DNA of 40,592 bases from IMG/VR virus record IMGVR_UViG_3300042691_026126, positions 1 to 40,592 of that record. The stretch is one strand, 5' to 3'. Below the pieces are notes generated by a model. It was given only the letters and a program-made list of their open reading frames with translations, searched no databases and was not told the origin of the DNA. Shown here piece by piece: positions 33,876 through 40,592 of the stretch. Both the position numbers and the translations under genes were made by a program. The stretch's first letter is position 1. Every line of letters starts with the position of its first letter. This DNA comes from a virus.

Positions 33876-35435
33876 TTAATCCTTTTTTATATAATAATTT
33901 TCCAAAATCAACCCATCCATTTCCACATTTTCTAGCATCCAGACAGCATCTCTGTATGTATTCAGAATTGGTTTTCCTGCGATATTGAAGGATGTATTTA
34001 TTAATACACCGACTCCTGAAAGTCGTTTTACTTCACCTAATAGGTGATACAGAAAAGAATTTTGCATTTCTGTTACTGTTTGCAATCTAGCCGTGTTATC
34101 GATATGTGTGACAGATGGTAAAATTGATCGGTATTCCGTTTTTACTCTTGGGCTAAATGTCATCCAACGTGCTTCACCTTCCCAATCAAAATAAGTATTT
34201 GCATCTTCCAATCTAGTTACGGGTGCAAACGGACGATAATATTCTCTATGTTTGACTTTTGCATTTAGTATATCTTTCATACCTACAGTTGGCATGCAAA
34301 GAATACTTCTGTTTCCCAATGCCCTAGCCCCGTGTTCAGAACGACCACGAACAATTCCAATAATTTTTCCAGAAATTAAATCTTCTGCTAATTTTGTGAA
34401 ATCTACTTCGGTTGCATTATATTTGTTTACGTACTCATGTAATAAATGTCTATCCCAAACTTCAGGTCCGATATAAGTGGAATCAAATGCATCCGATGGC
34501 TTTAAAAACCCTAACATAAATCCTAAACTCAATCCTCTATCGTCTGGATTTGGCGTTACATGCGTCTTTGTTAATTTATTTACTTGTGTGTTATTCAGTA
34601 CATTTAAAGCACATCCACCAGTTAAACATAATTTGTCATCACTACCTATGATATCTTTGTATGATAACTTTTCAAACAATTGCTCAAACGCATATTGAGA
34701 AGTTCTGACTACATCCACTTCTAACTGGCCAGTTAACTCATCTGGATAACCTAATTTTTTATAATTGTTATACTTGTCCTCGTAAGTAGAATGATGTCCT
34801 TTGTAGTATTCTAAAAAATTATTTATGTTATTGTGTAAAATTTTACCGTATGCTGACAATCCCATCAACTTACCCGAATGTACCAGATATCCTTGAAATC
34901 TATCTTGTTTGCTCAATGAACTACAATAAAATCCAATTTGTGCATATTTTTCTCCGATATTATAATCAGGTTCCGTTCTATATAATGTGACTCCATTCTG
35001 TCTAGTTGCTTTATAAAAATTAAAACACCCATCATTACCACCACCATCAAAACTAATAATTGTTGCTTCTTTTAAATTAGTTTGATAAAATGCATTATAC
35101 GCGTGTCCTTCTTGGTGACCCATCTCTATTAAATTTTTTGCGTTAAAAATATCTAAAACACTTCCGTGTGCAGACCAATATCCACCCGTGAGTACTTCCA
35201 AATCTGTAGGGTTACATATTAGATTTTGGTATTTGTCTGCACCATATTTTATTTTGAAGTATAGAAGTATTTCTTTTACAGCATGTATAGGATTATGAGT
35301 GGTAGGTAGATACCACGTTAAACTTATATTTTTAACGTTTAGCCATCTTTCCAATTCCACAACTTCTAGAATTTCATCATCTCGACTTATCGTAAATGAC
35401 GCATTGTGTCCTGTGTATATTGATAAATTAAACAT
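33876..35435 (-). CDS. Carbamoyltransferase, NodU/TobZ family (copy 2)
   Basis: A 519-residue paralogue of copy 1 at 31543. Shared blocks are GHNASFTI, the metal-binding HxxxH as GHQEGHAY, SFDGGGNDG, EHGARALGNRSIL, YYRPFAPVT and LINTSFNIAGKPI. Catalytic residues are kept, so both copies look active, but the two differ in the acceptor-facing parts, suggesting different acceptor hydroxyls or sugars. It starts just after the GT60-like gene and ends two bases from the putative glycosyltransferase. Confidence 0.93.
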   Translation of the reverse strand: MFNLSIYTGHNASFTISRDDEILEVVELERWLNVKNISLTWYLPTTHNPIHAVKEILLYFKIKYGADKYQNLICNPTDLEVLTGGYWSAHGSVLDIFNAKNLIEMGHQEGHAYNAFYQTNLKEATIISFDGGGNDGCFNFYKATRQNGVTLYRTEPDYNIGEKYAQIGFYCSSLSKQDRFQGYLVHSGKLMGLSAYGKILHNNINNFLEYYKGHHSTYEDKYNNYKKLGYPDELTGQLEVDVVRTSQYAFEQLFEKLSYKDIIGSDDKLCLTGGCALNVLNNTQVNKLTKTHVTPNPDDRGLSLGFMLGFLKPSDAFDSTYIGPEVWDRHLLHEYVNKYNATEVDFTKLAEDLISGKIIGIVRGRSEHGARALGNRSILCMPTVGMKDILNAKVKHREYYRPFAPVTRLEDANTYFDWEGEARWMTFSPRVKTEYRSILPSVTHIDNTARLQTVTEMQNSFLYHLLGEVKRLSGVGVLINTSFNIAGKPILNTYRDAVWMLENVEMDGLILENYYIKKD

Positions 35436-35447
35436 AACCGTTTTATG

Positions 35448-36371
35448 TTACAGAGTCTTAATTTGTTTATTTTTGAAATCTATTCCTGAAAATTGCTCGT
35501 ACTCATCTAGAGTTCGATGTGTACCCAGACCGTATTTACCCAGATCACCACCTTCAAATAACCTTCGAAGTCGTTCCATCGCAACTTTATGTCTATACTG
35601 TCCAAATTCCGGTGGTAGTACGGTAAAGTGTTTTTTGTTTGGTTCGTTATGTGCTCTATGCCACGATACTATTCTATCGGGCGTGTATATATCATATCCT
35701 TTTGTATACGATCTTACGGCTAAAGCAAATTCTTCACCAGTATAATAATGTAATGGATCTTGTTCCACTTCAACTACCCATTGGCCGTCTGAAAATATAA
35801 ACCCACCATATAGTACGGGGACTCTTACATTTTTATATCCAGTACGCTGTTCATTTTCATATCCACCGTATTCAATCCAGTATTGACTAGTTATATTTTT
35901 TATTTTAGGTATTTGTATTTTATCCATATCAAATATATTACTAAACAAATAGTCTATACCATATTCGTCATTTCTAGAGTATGATGGAGATAAATATGAA
36001 ATTATAGGTTTTGGTGATATGTTTCTTAAATTTTCTATATTTCGTATTAACACGGAGTCCCAATGTTTTATAACCCGAGTGTGTGAATCTATTTGTAATG
36101 CATATCTTTCATTTGCATAATATTTCTGTGCTATATTTCTTGCCCAACAACCACCTCTTGATTCTGTCCAATGGTGCAATTCTAAATGTATTGGATACTT
36201 GCCGAGTAAATGATTGATGCAGTTTTCATTCGTCTCTGGCTCTTCATCAAATTGGTGCACTACAGAAAATACTAATCTTTGAGGATTTTCGGCTTTACTA
36301 ATTAGGTCTAGTATGGTATGTGGTAGTTCATAATCACGAAAACTTGCAATTGCTATAAAGATTTTTTCCAT
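35448..36371 (-). CDS. GlcNAc-type glycosyltransferase, GT60-like
   Basis: A 307-residue glycosyltransferase resembling the GlcNAc transferase family (GT60; the Skp1 hydroxyproline GlcNAc transferase of Dictyostelium is a member). It starts with KIFIAIASFRD, then GGCWARNIA, then LQIDSHTRVIKHWD near residues 92-105, the DxH version of the DxD metal site, and ends with EEFALAVRSYTKGYDIYTPDRIVSWHR. All these blocks are diagnostic and in order. The same family recurs as the third domain of the fusion encoded just upstream. Family members known act on hydroxyproline, serine or threonine of proteins. Confidence 0.88.
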   Translation of the reverse strand: MEKIFIAIASFRDYELPHTILDLISKAENPQRLVFSVVHQFDEEPETNENCINHLLGKYPIHLELHHWTESRGGCWARNIAQKYYANERYALQIDSHTRVIKHWDSVLIRNIENLRNISPKPIISYLSPSYSRNDEYGIDYLFSNIFDMDKIQIPKIKNITSQYWIEYGGYENEQRTGYKNVRVPVLYGGFIFSDGQWVVEVEQDPLHYYTGEEFALAVRSYTKGYDIYTPDRIVSWHRAHNEPNKKHFTVLPPEFGQYRHKVAMERLRRLFEGGDLGKYGLGTHRTLDEYEQFSGIDFKNKQIKTL

Positions 36372-36373
36372 TT

Positions 36374-39145
36374 TTAGATCCGTCTAAATTTAATTGACAA
36401 GTAATCCTCCAATTCTTCTAATGAACGAGAATATGAATTGGAAGTATTAAAAAGTATATCATTTATAATTTCAACAGACTTGTCTGTTATTTCATTATGA
36501 TTTGTTTTTCTGTATACGGTGCCGTCCAAGTCATGTATATTATAATTATGCCATACTGTCGCCTCAGCGGGTAATTTTATATCCCATCCTTTTAAATAAG
36601 ATAAGAACGTTTGTGCTTCTTCTTCACCTTTAGATTTTATTTGCATAGGTACTTGTATATCTCCAGTCCATTCGATTGGTGCAAATATAAATCCTGCACC
36701 TATCCATTTGTTGTCGAATATTTCGTACTTATCCATTGCTACTAAATTTTTTGTAACTAATCTGTTATCTATTGGATTAACATTTTCAACATCCATATGT
36801 CCACTAATAACTAATGGGGCATTAGTTTTTATAGATAAAAAGTTTTTTTCCGTATCGGTAAGTTCGAATCCATTTGGATATGTAGAGAATACCACTTTTT
36901 TGTTTGGCATACTTCTATATTGATTTATTAGTATACCATCCCAATTTTGTTTAAATCTACTGTGTGCGTCAATCTGCAAAAAGAAATCCTCATCAGTTAT
37001 TAATTCTTGCTTTATTCTTTCACGCGCCCAAACAACTCCCAGAGAATCTTCATCTGGAGTAAATAATATTTTCATGTTTGGAAAATTTTCATTAAGTAAT
37101 TCTTTATGATATTCTTCGTTATCTTGAAGATGGACACCTACCATAATTCGTGATGAGTCTTGTGCCGTTTCATATAAATTTCTTAATGTAGTTAATAACT
37201 GGCGGTCGCAATAGCTAGCTACAGAAACAAATATTTTTTTAGGTTTAAAATCCCAGGCGTCTTTAAATTCTCGTGCCCAATTACCTATGAATCTTTTTGT
37301 TTCAGTAGAATCACATTGCTCATCTTGATTAAACGTACTAGTATTGATATAAAAGTTTTTATCTTCTATATCTTTCATATATCCTCGAAGTCTGTATATA
37401 TACGAGGAAAGAGTGGAATAATCGTTACCTATAAACTTTATAGATCTTGTACATATGAGTTGTTCTATTATCGGAATAAAATTATAGTGCACATTTTCTA
37501 GTTTTGCTAAATGTGCAATATCTTCGTAATAGTGTAACTGATAGTGTTGGGCAAGTTTGTCAAAAAATGATTTATCGGTATGGTCTGTTGCAATATACAA
37601 TGTGGAACCATCTGGTATTATATCTTTGATATTATCATAGATTTGCTCCGCTGTAATGAACAAATGCTTATACTGAAAATCATTTCTTCTTATGTGGATT
37701 GCATAGTATTTTCTGTCTCCCAACACTTCTATTGCCCGCCAACCCAATTCCATTAATTTAGGAGTGTAATGAACGTGCCGTGCTATTAATTTTTTAAGTT
37801 CTACGTCAAATGTCGTATATATGGTTTGATAAAAATTTCCTAACAATTTACCATCAAAAAATAAACACTCATTGTGACCAAGTAGTTCAATCATATCAGT
37901 TACAGAACGTCCATGTTTAAATGATTCGTCTGGTAGTGATTCTGTAAAATTTAAAACGTGAAATTCTGGTTCTGTTATGGTTTTACTAATTTCTGCAACT
38001 GCTTCGAACGTAGGAGTAATATTTTTCAGTCTACAGAAATCAAAAAAAGACATTGTTTTTATTCCTAAATCAGACATATCAAAAAAATCTTCTAGCCCAA
38101 ACGTATCTTTTAGCAAATACATATTATACTTTGGAGGTAGTACTAATGTCTTATTCGTTAAATATGCTATACAAACCGCCAGTTCTAATGACATTCGTAT
38201 GTTGTTAAATCCACCCGGCCACGGTTTTAAAATAATATATCCGGTTTTACCAGTGTAATTGTTAAATATATTAGAAAAATTCCATTTTAAATGGTACAGA
38301 TAATCCGTTCTTTCTTGTGCAATATTAGATAACAAAAGTTCATCTAATTTGTTTCTTGCTCTATTTACGTCTATTTGCATATTCTGATTGTGTGTGTAAT
38401 CTTGTTTGAAAAATAAAGAATTATTATTCGCATCAAATATTTCATTCGGGAAATGTGCGATAAGACTGACTTCATTACTGTCATTTTCTTTCCATGCCGT
38501 ACAGAATCCAAAGTCCTCTACGTATTGAATTTTTAAATTGTTCTTTTTAACTGCGTAATCCAATCCCCACATTTCAGATTCCCATCGTTTCGTTTCACGT
38601 TTAATTTGCTCTGAACTGGTAATATAATCGTCTATTATTTTTTTTAATGTACCAAACTTAATACAAAATGGATACATCACACCAAACCCGTCTCTATCAT
38701 TTTCAATTTTCCAATTCTGTAACGGTGCGTAGTGAATAAATCTTTGTGCTATAATTTCGTTATATTTAGGAACAAATTCTACTGGATGTAAAAATATCAT
38801 ATCTGGGTCTAGAAATAATAAATTATCTTCGTCTTTAAAAGAAGAGTTATCGCATAACCATTTTATCGACATGAATTTATTTGGTATAGCTCCCCACCAA
38901 TATTTTTCACCACGTTTTGATTCTGATTCTAGATTTTCCCATTCTGTAGCATAATCTGGTAAATCTATTACTACTACATCCGTGTCTGTGTATTCATCCA
39001 ACGGTCTATTTCTACCCATCGGATCTGCACATCGTAATAACACAAGTTTACCTGATTGCTTTACTTTCTTCCGTGACCAGTTTAATAAACGACACTGCCA
39101 CGATTGATACTCACTATTACTAGTTGGTACTATGATATAATCCAT
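36374..39145 (-). CDS. Three-domain glycosyltransferase fusion (GT-A + O-fucosyltransferase-like + GT60-like)
   Basis: A 923-residue fusion. Residues 1-270 are a GT-A domain with LLFLDPDMIF (D113-P-D115, the metal DxD), followed by WGLDYAV, resembling hydroxyproline arabinosyl/galactosyltransferase-type enzymes. Residues 300-595 resemble the protein O-fucosyltransferase fold: KPWPGGFNNIRMSLELAV near 307-324 and YYAIHIRRNDFQYK near 480-493, with FIGNDYSTLSSYIYRLRG near 571-588. Residues 635-923 are GT60-like: KIFVSVASYCDRQLL, VVWARERIK, LQIDAHSRFKQNWD (D725-A-H727) and EEEAQTFLSYLKGWD. Each domain keeps its catalytic landmarks. A GDP-sugar donor is expected for the middle domain, and a GDP-sugar epimerase gene lies directly upstream, overlapping by 26 bases. 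Confidence 0.85.
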   Translation of the reverse strand: MDYIIVPTSNSEYQSWQCRLLNWSRKKVKQSGKLVLLRCADPMGRNRPLDEYTDTDVVVIDLPDYATEWENLESESKRGEKYWWGAIPNKFMSIKWLCDNSSFKDEDNLLFLDPDMIFLHPVEFVPKYNEIIAQRFIHYAPLQNWKIENDRDGFGVMYPFCIKFGTLKKIIDDYITSSEQIKRETKRWESEMWGLDYAVKKNNLKIQYVEDFGFCTAWKENDSNEVSLIAHFPNEIFDANNNSLFFKQDYTHNQNMQIDVNRARNKLDELLLSNIAQERTDYLYHLKWNFSNIFNNYTGKTGYIILKPWPGGFNNIRMSLELAVCIAYLTNKTLVLPPKYNMYLLKDTFGLEDFFDMSDLGIKTMSFFDFCRLKNITPTFEAVAEISKTITEPEFHVLNFTESLPDESFKHGRSVTDMIELLGHNECLFFDGKLLGNFYQTIYTTFDVELKKLIARHVHYTPKLMELGWRAIEVLGDRKYYAIHIRRNDFQYKHLFITAEQIYDNIKDIIPDGSTLYIATDHTDKSFFDKLAQHYQLHYYEDIAHLAKLENVHYNFIPIIEQLICTRSIKFIGNDYSTLSSYIYRLRGYMKDIEDKNFYINTSTFNQDEQCDSTETKRFIGNWAREFKDAWDFKPKKIFVSVASYCDRQLLTTLRNLYETAQDSSRIMVGVHLQDNEEYHKELLNENFPNMKILFTPDEDSLGVVWARERIKQELITDEDFFLQIDAHSRFKQNWDGILINQYRSMPNKKVVFSTYPNGFELTDTEKNFLSIKTNAPLVISGHMDVENVNPIDNRLVTKNLVAMDKYEIFDNKWIGAGFIFAPIEWTGDIQVPMQIKSKGEEEAQTFLSYLKGWDIKLPAEATVWHNYNIHDLDGTVYRKTNHNEITDKSVEIINDILFNTSNSYSRSLEELEDYLSIKFRRI

Positions 39146-40091
39146 ATTGTTCCCGTATCCAGTTAAATGTACGAGTCATTCCTTCTTCTAATGTAATAGC
39201 AGGTTCCCAATTTAACAATGCCATTACTTTGTCATTATGTGAGTTTCTTCCACGTACTCCCAACGGTCCTTCAATATGTTTACGTTGGAGTTTGACACCA
39301 GCTGCATTTTCAATAATCGTAATTAATTCATTAACGGACACCATTCGGTCTGATCCAATATTAAATGCCGATTGATGTGGACTATCCATTACACGAATTG
39401 TTCCTTCGACTGCATCATCAATATACAAAAACGACCGTGTTTGCTCACCATCACCCCACACTTCAATCGTATCAGAGTTAGTGTGTAAAGCATGTGCGAC
39501 TTTTCTACAGAGCGCGGCCGGTGCTTTTTCTCGTCCACCTTGCCACGTACCTACTGGACCGTAGACATTGTGGTATCGGACAATACGGGTTTCAATTCCA
39601 AAATCTTCGGTGAAATGACGACACATGCGTTCCATAAACAGCTTTTCCCAACCATACCCATCTTCGGGATCGGCTGGGTATTCTGTACCTTCAATTAAAG
39701 GTTCTGGTTCTGTCGTGTTTTGTTTATACACAGGATAGACACAAGCGGTCGATGCGAAGAGAAACTTCTTTGCTCCGTTTAGGTGTGCTGCTTTTAATGT
39801 ATTGGTGTCTGGAATAATGGATAACATACACAATGTCTTATTGTGTTCGATAAATCCCATTCCACCCATATCACACGCTAAATGATAGACTTCATCAATA
39901 CCTTGCGTGGCGTTTAGAGCAACATCGTAATCCGTTAAGTCTCCGACGATGTTTTCTGCTGACTCGGTAATTTGATACCATTTATCAAACGGCTTTTTAT
40001 CAATTGCTCGTACTGTATATATTTCTGCTAATTTCTTTACTATATGTCCGGCAATAAACCCACCGGCTCCCGTAACCAATATTGTTTTCAT
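39120..40091 (-). CDS. GDP-mannose 3,5-epimerase-like enzyme
   Basis: Converts GDP-D-mannose to GDP-L-galactose (and L-gulose). The match to the plant enzyme is strong: TGAGGFIAGHIV (NAD site), ACDMGGMGFIEHN, ASTACVYP (C117), YGWEK (Y146 and K150), HNVYGPVGTWQGGREKAP (K189), and GPLGVRGRNS. The distances between the four catalytic residues (29, 4 and 39) equal those of plant Cys145, Tyr174, Lys178 and Lys217. I start at ATG 40091 because AGAGG is 8 bases before it, whereas ATG 40097 abuts the site. It is 323 residues. It would supply a GDP-L-sugar to the O-fucosyltransferase-like domain next to it. An ordinary NDP-sugar epimerase is less likely. Confidence 0.93.
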   Translation of the reverse strand: MKTILVTGAGGFIAGHIVKKLAEIYTVRAIDKKPFDKWYQITESAENIVGDLTDYDVALNATQGIDEVYHLACDMGGMGFIEHNKTLCMLSIIPDTNTLKAAHLNGAKKFLFASTACVYPVYKQNTTEPEPLIEGTEYPADPEDGYGWEKLFMERMCRHFTEDFGIETRIVRYHNVYGPVGTWQGGREKAPAALCRKVAHALHTNSDTIEVWGDGEQTRSFLYIDDAVEGTIRVMDSPHQSAFNIGSDRMVSVNELITIIENAAGVKLQRKHIEGPLGVRGRNSHNDKVMALLNWEPAITLEEGMTRTFNWIREQYGLYHSTN

Positions 40092-40097
40092 AACCAT

Positions 40098-40185
40098 TTC
40101 CTCTTAATTATTTTTCAGTATTACAATTTAGTATATTCGTACTGTACTATAATACATATTTACGTTTTTACCTCACCAATTGATT
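40098..40185 (-). other. Gap between TPSPV protein and epimerase genes
   Basis: An AT-rich gap of 88 bases, the longest non-coding stretch besides the one before the gp32-like gene. It probably carries a promoter, since the glycosylation genes begin after it, but I found no -35/-10 pair or late-type TATAAATA element good enough to call. It ends with the AGAGG ribosome site of the epimerase gene. Confidence 0.5.
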
Positions 40186-40592
40186 TTACTCACACGAACT
40201 GTTCGATCCGCCGCAATCAATATAATTTGTACACGATAATACATATTCTGTACCATTACAAGTGTACAAATCTTGGCCCACACATTGAGTAGCTCCAAAA
40301 GTACATGTTGCTGGTGATGGTGTTGGTGAAGGTGTTTCTGGTGAAGGTGTTACCGGTGAAGGTGTTACCGGTGAAGGCGTTGGTGCTACGGGTGGGCATG
40401 GTGTATTTTGACATTGCCCAGCACAGCAATATGCACACGGTGAACAATCTTGAGCATCAACACATGGTATTGTAGGACATTGTATTTCAGGCGAAGGCGT
40501 CACTGGCGAAGGTGTTTCCGGCGAAGGCGTCACTGGCGAAGGTGTTACTGGTGAAGGCGTCACTGGCGAAGGTGTTACTGGTGAAGGCGTCA
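40186..40592 (-). CDS. Thr-Pro-Ser-Pro repeat, cysteine-rich protein (5' end outside window)
   Basis: Only the C-terminal about 135 residues are seen; the frame is open to the right edge with no convincing start. It has blocks of the pentapeptide TPSPV/TPSPE, a cysteine-rich module (CPTIPCVDAQDCSPCAYCC, about 10 cysteines), another TPSPV block, and a C-terminal module with CTFGATQCVGQDLYTCNG and CTNYIDCGGSNSSC. Such sequences are Pro/Thr/Ser mucin-like stalks joined to disulfide-rich modules, as in cell-wall proteins of algae. A phage fibre, tail decoration or secreted protein fits. It neighbours the glycosylation genes, so it is a candidate glycoprotein. No function recognised. Confidence 0.8.
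   Translation of the reverse strand, partial: TPSPVTPSPVTPSPVTPSPVTPSPETPSPVTPSPEIQCPTIPCVDAQDCSPCAYCCAGQCQNTPCPPVAPTPSPVTPSPVTPSPETPSPTPSPATCTFGATQCVGQDLYTCNGTEYVLSCTNYIDCGGSNSSCE
40309..40592 (-). repeat. 15-bp tandem repeats coding TPSPV/TPSPE
   Basis: Two blocks of 15-base units with the minus-strand consensus ACNCCTTCNCCNGTN, at about 40309-40385 and 40484-40592 (running off the edge). Substitutions are mostly at third codon positions, so the protein repeat is kept while the DNA diverges. The number of units could change by slippage. Confidence 0.9.

Noticed and set aside
40098-40185. Possible promoter with TATTAT or TATAGT before the epimerase gene
   Set aside because: No -35 box occurs at 16-18 bases, and there is no T4-type late TATAAATA element, so it is not called.

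Overview
The window is a piece of a large, AT-rich, tailed-phage genome of the T4-like (contractile-tail myovirus) kind. Every gene I can support lies on the minus strand, so transcription runs from right to left. The evidence is a T4-type replication set (family B DNA polymerase, DnaB/gp41-type helicase, FEN/RNase H-type 5' nuclease, UvsX/RecA recombinase, gp32-like ssDNA-binding protein) next to a contractile-tail module (hub with a built-in peptidase, LysM protein, tube/baseplate protein, tape measure, frameshifted tail chaperone). Thioredoxins, a B12-dependent ribonucleotide reductase, dUTPase, carbamoyltransferases and a 2-oxoglutarate oxygenase are typical of aquatic T4-like phages. The host cannot be read from the sequence. 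I saw no tRNA, rRNA, CRISPR array or integrase. Coding density is very high: no stretch over about 100 bases lacks a gene. The longest gaps are 13183-13270 (promoter plus dyad), 40098-40185 (nothing recognised), 12327-12399 and 2018-2078 (promoter/hairpin).

Region by region, in + coordinates: 1-4045 holds the DNA polymerase (cut by the window edge), a membrane-anchored metzincin-like protein, dUTPase, and two thioredoxins separated by a Vsr-like endonuclease. 4086-8522 holds a three-domain nucleotide-sugar enzyme (epimerase + cupin + C-methyltransferase) and a class II ribonucleotide reductase. 8571-13182 is the replication/recombination core. 13271-16233 carries an Ntn-type hydrolase, two unknown proteins, and a second DNA polymerase-like protein, of family A, without an exonuclease domain. 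16237-27143 is the tail module, ending (first in transcription) with a gp26-like chaperone that appears to be extended by a +1 frameshift. 27193-30377 holds a SMARCAL1-like SNF2 helicase, a small protein and a DUF6065-like protein. 30399-40592 is a modification island: methyltransferase, prolyl-hydroxylase-like oxygenase, two paralogous carbamoyltransferases around a glycosyltransferase, a GT60-like glycosyltransferase, a three-domain glycosyltransferase fusion, GDP-mannose 3,5-epimerase, and a Thr-Pro-Ser-Pro repeat protein that runs off the right edge.

The most interesting reading is that the island 31016-40592 is one system. A secreted-type or virion Pro/Thr/Ser-rich protein (TPSPV repeats with cysteine-rich blocks) would be hydroxylated by the 2OG oxygenase, decorated with a multi-sugar glycan by at least five glycosyltransferase domains (one made from a GDP-L-sugar supplied by the epimerase), and capped with carbamoyl and possibly methyl groups. 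This would resemble eukaryotic hydroxyproline-rich glycoprotein synthesis inside a phage. It is an inference from families and gene order, not shown by the sequence alone.

A second theme is regulation. The gaps before DNA polymerase, uvsX and the ssDNA-binding protein gene each contain a near-consensus sigma70-type promoter whose spacer or -10 box lies inside an inverted repeat.
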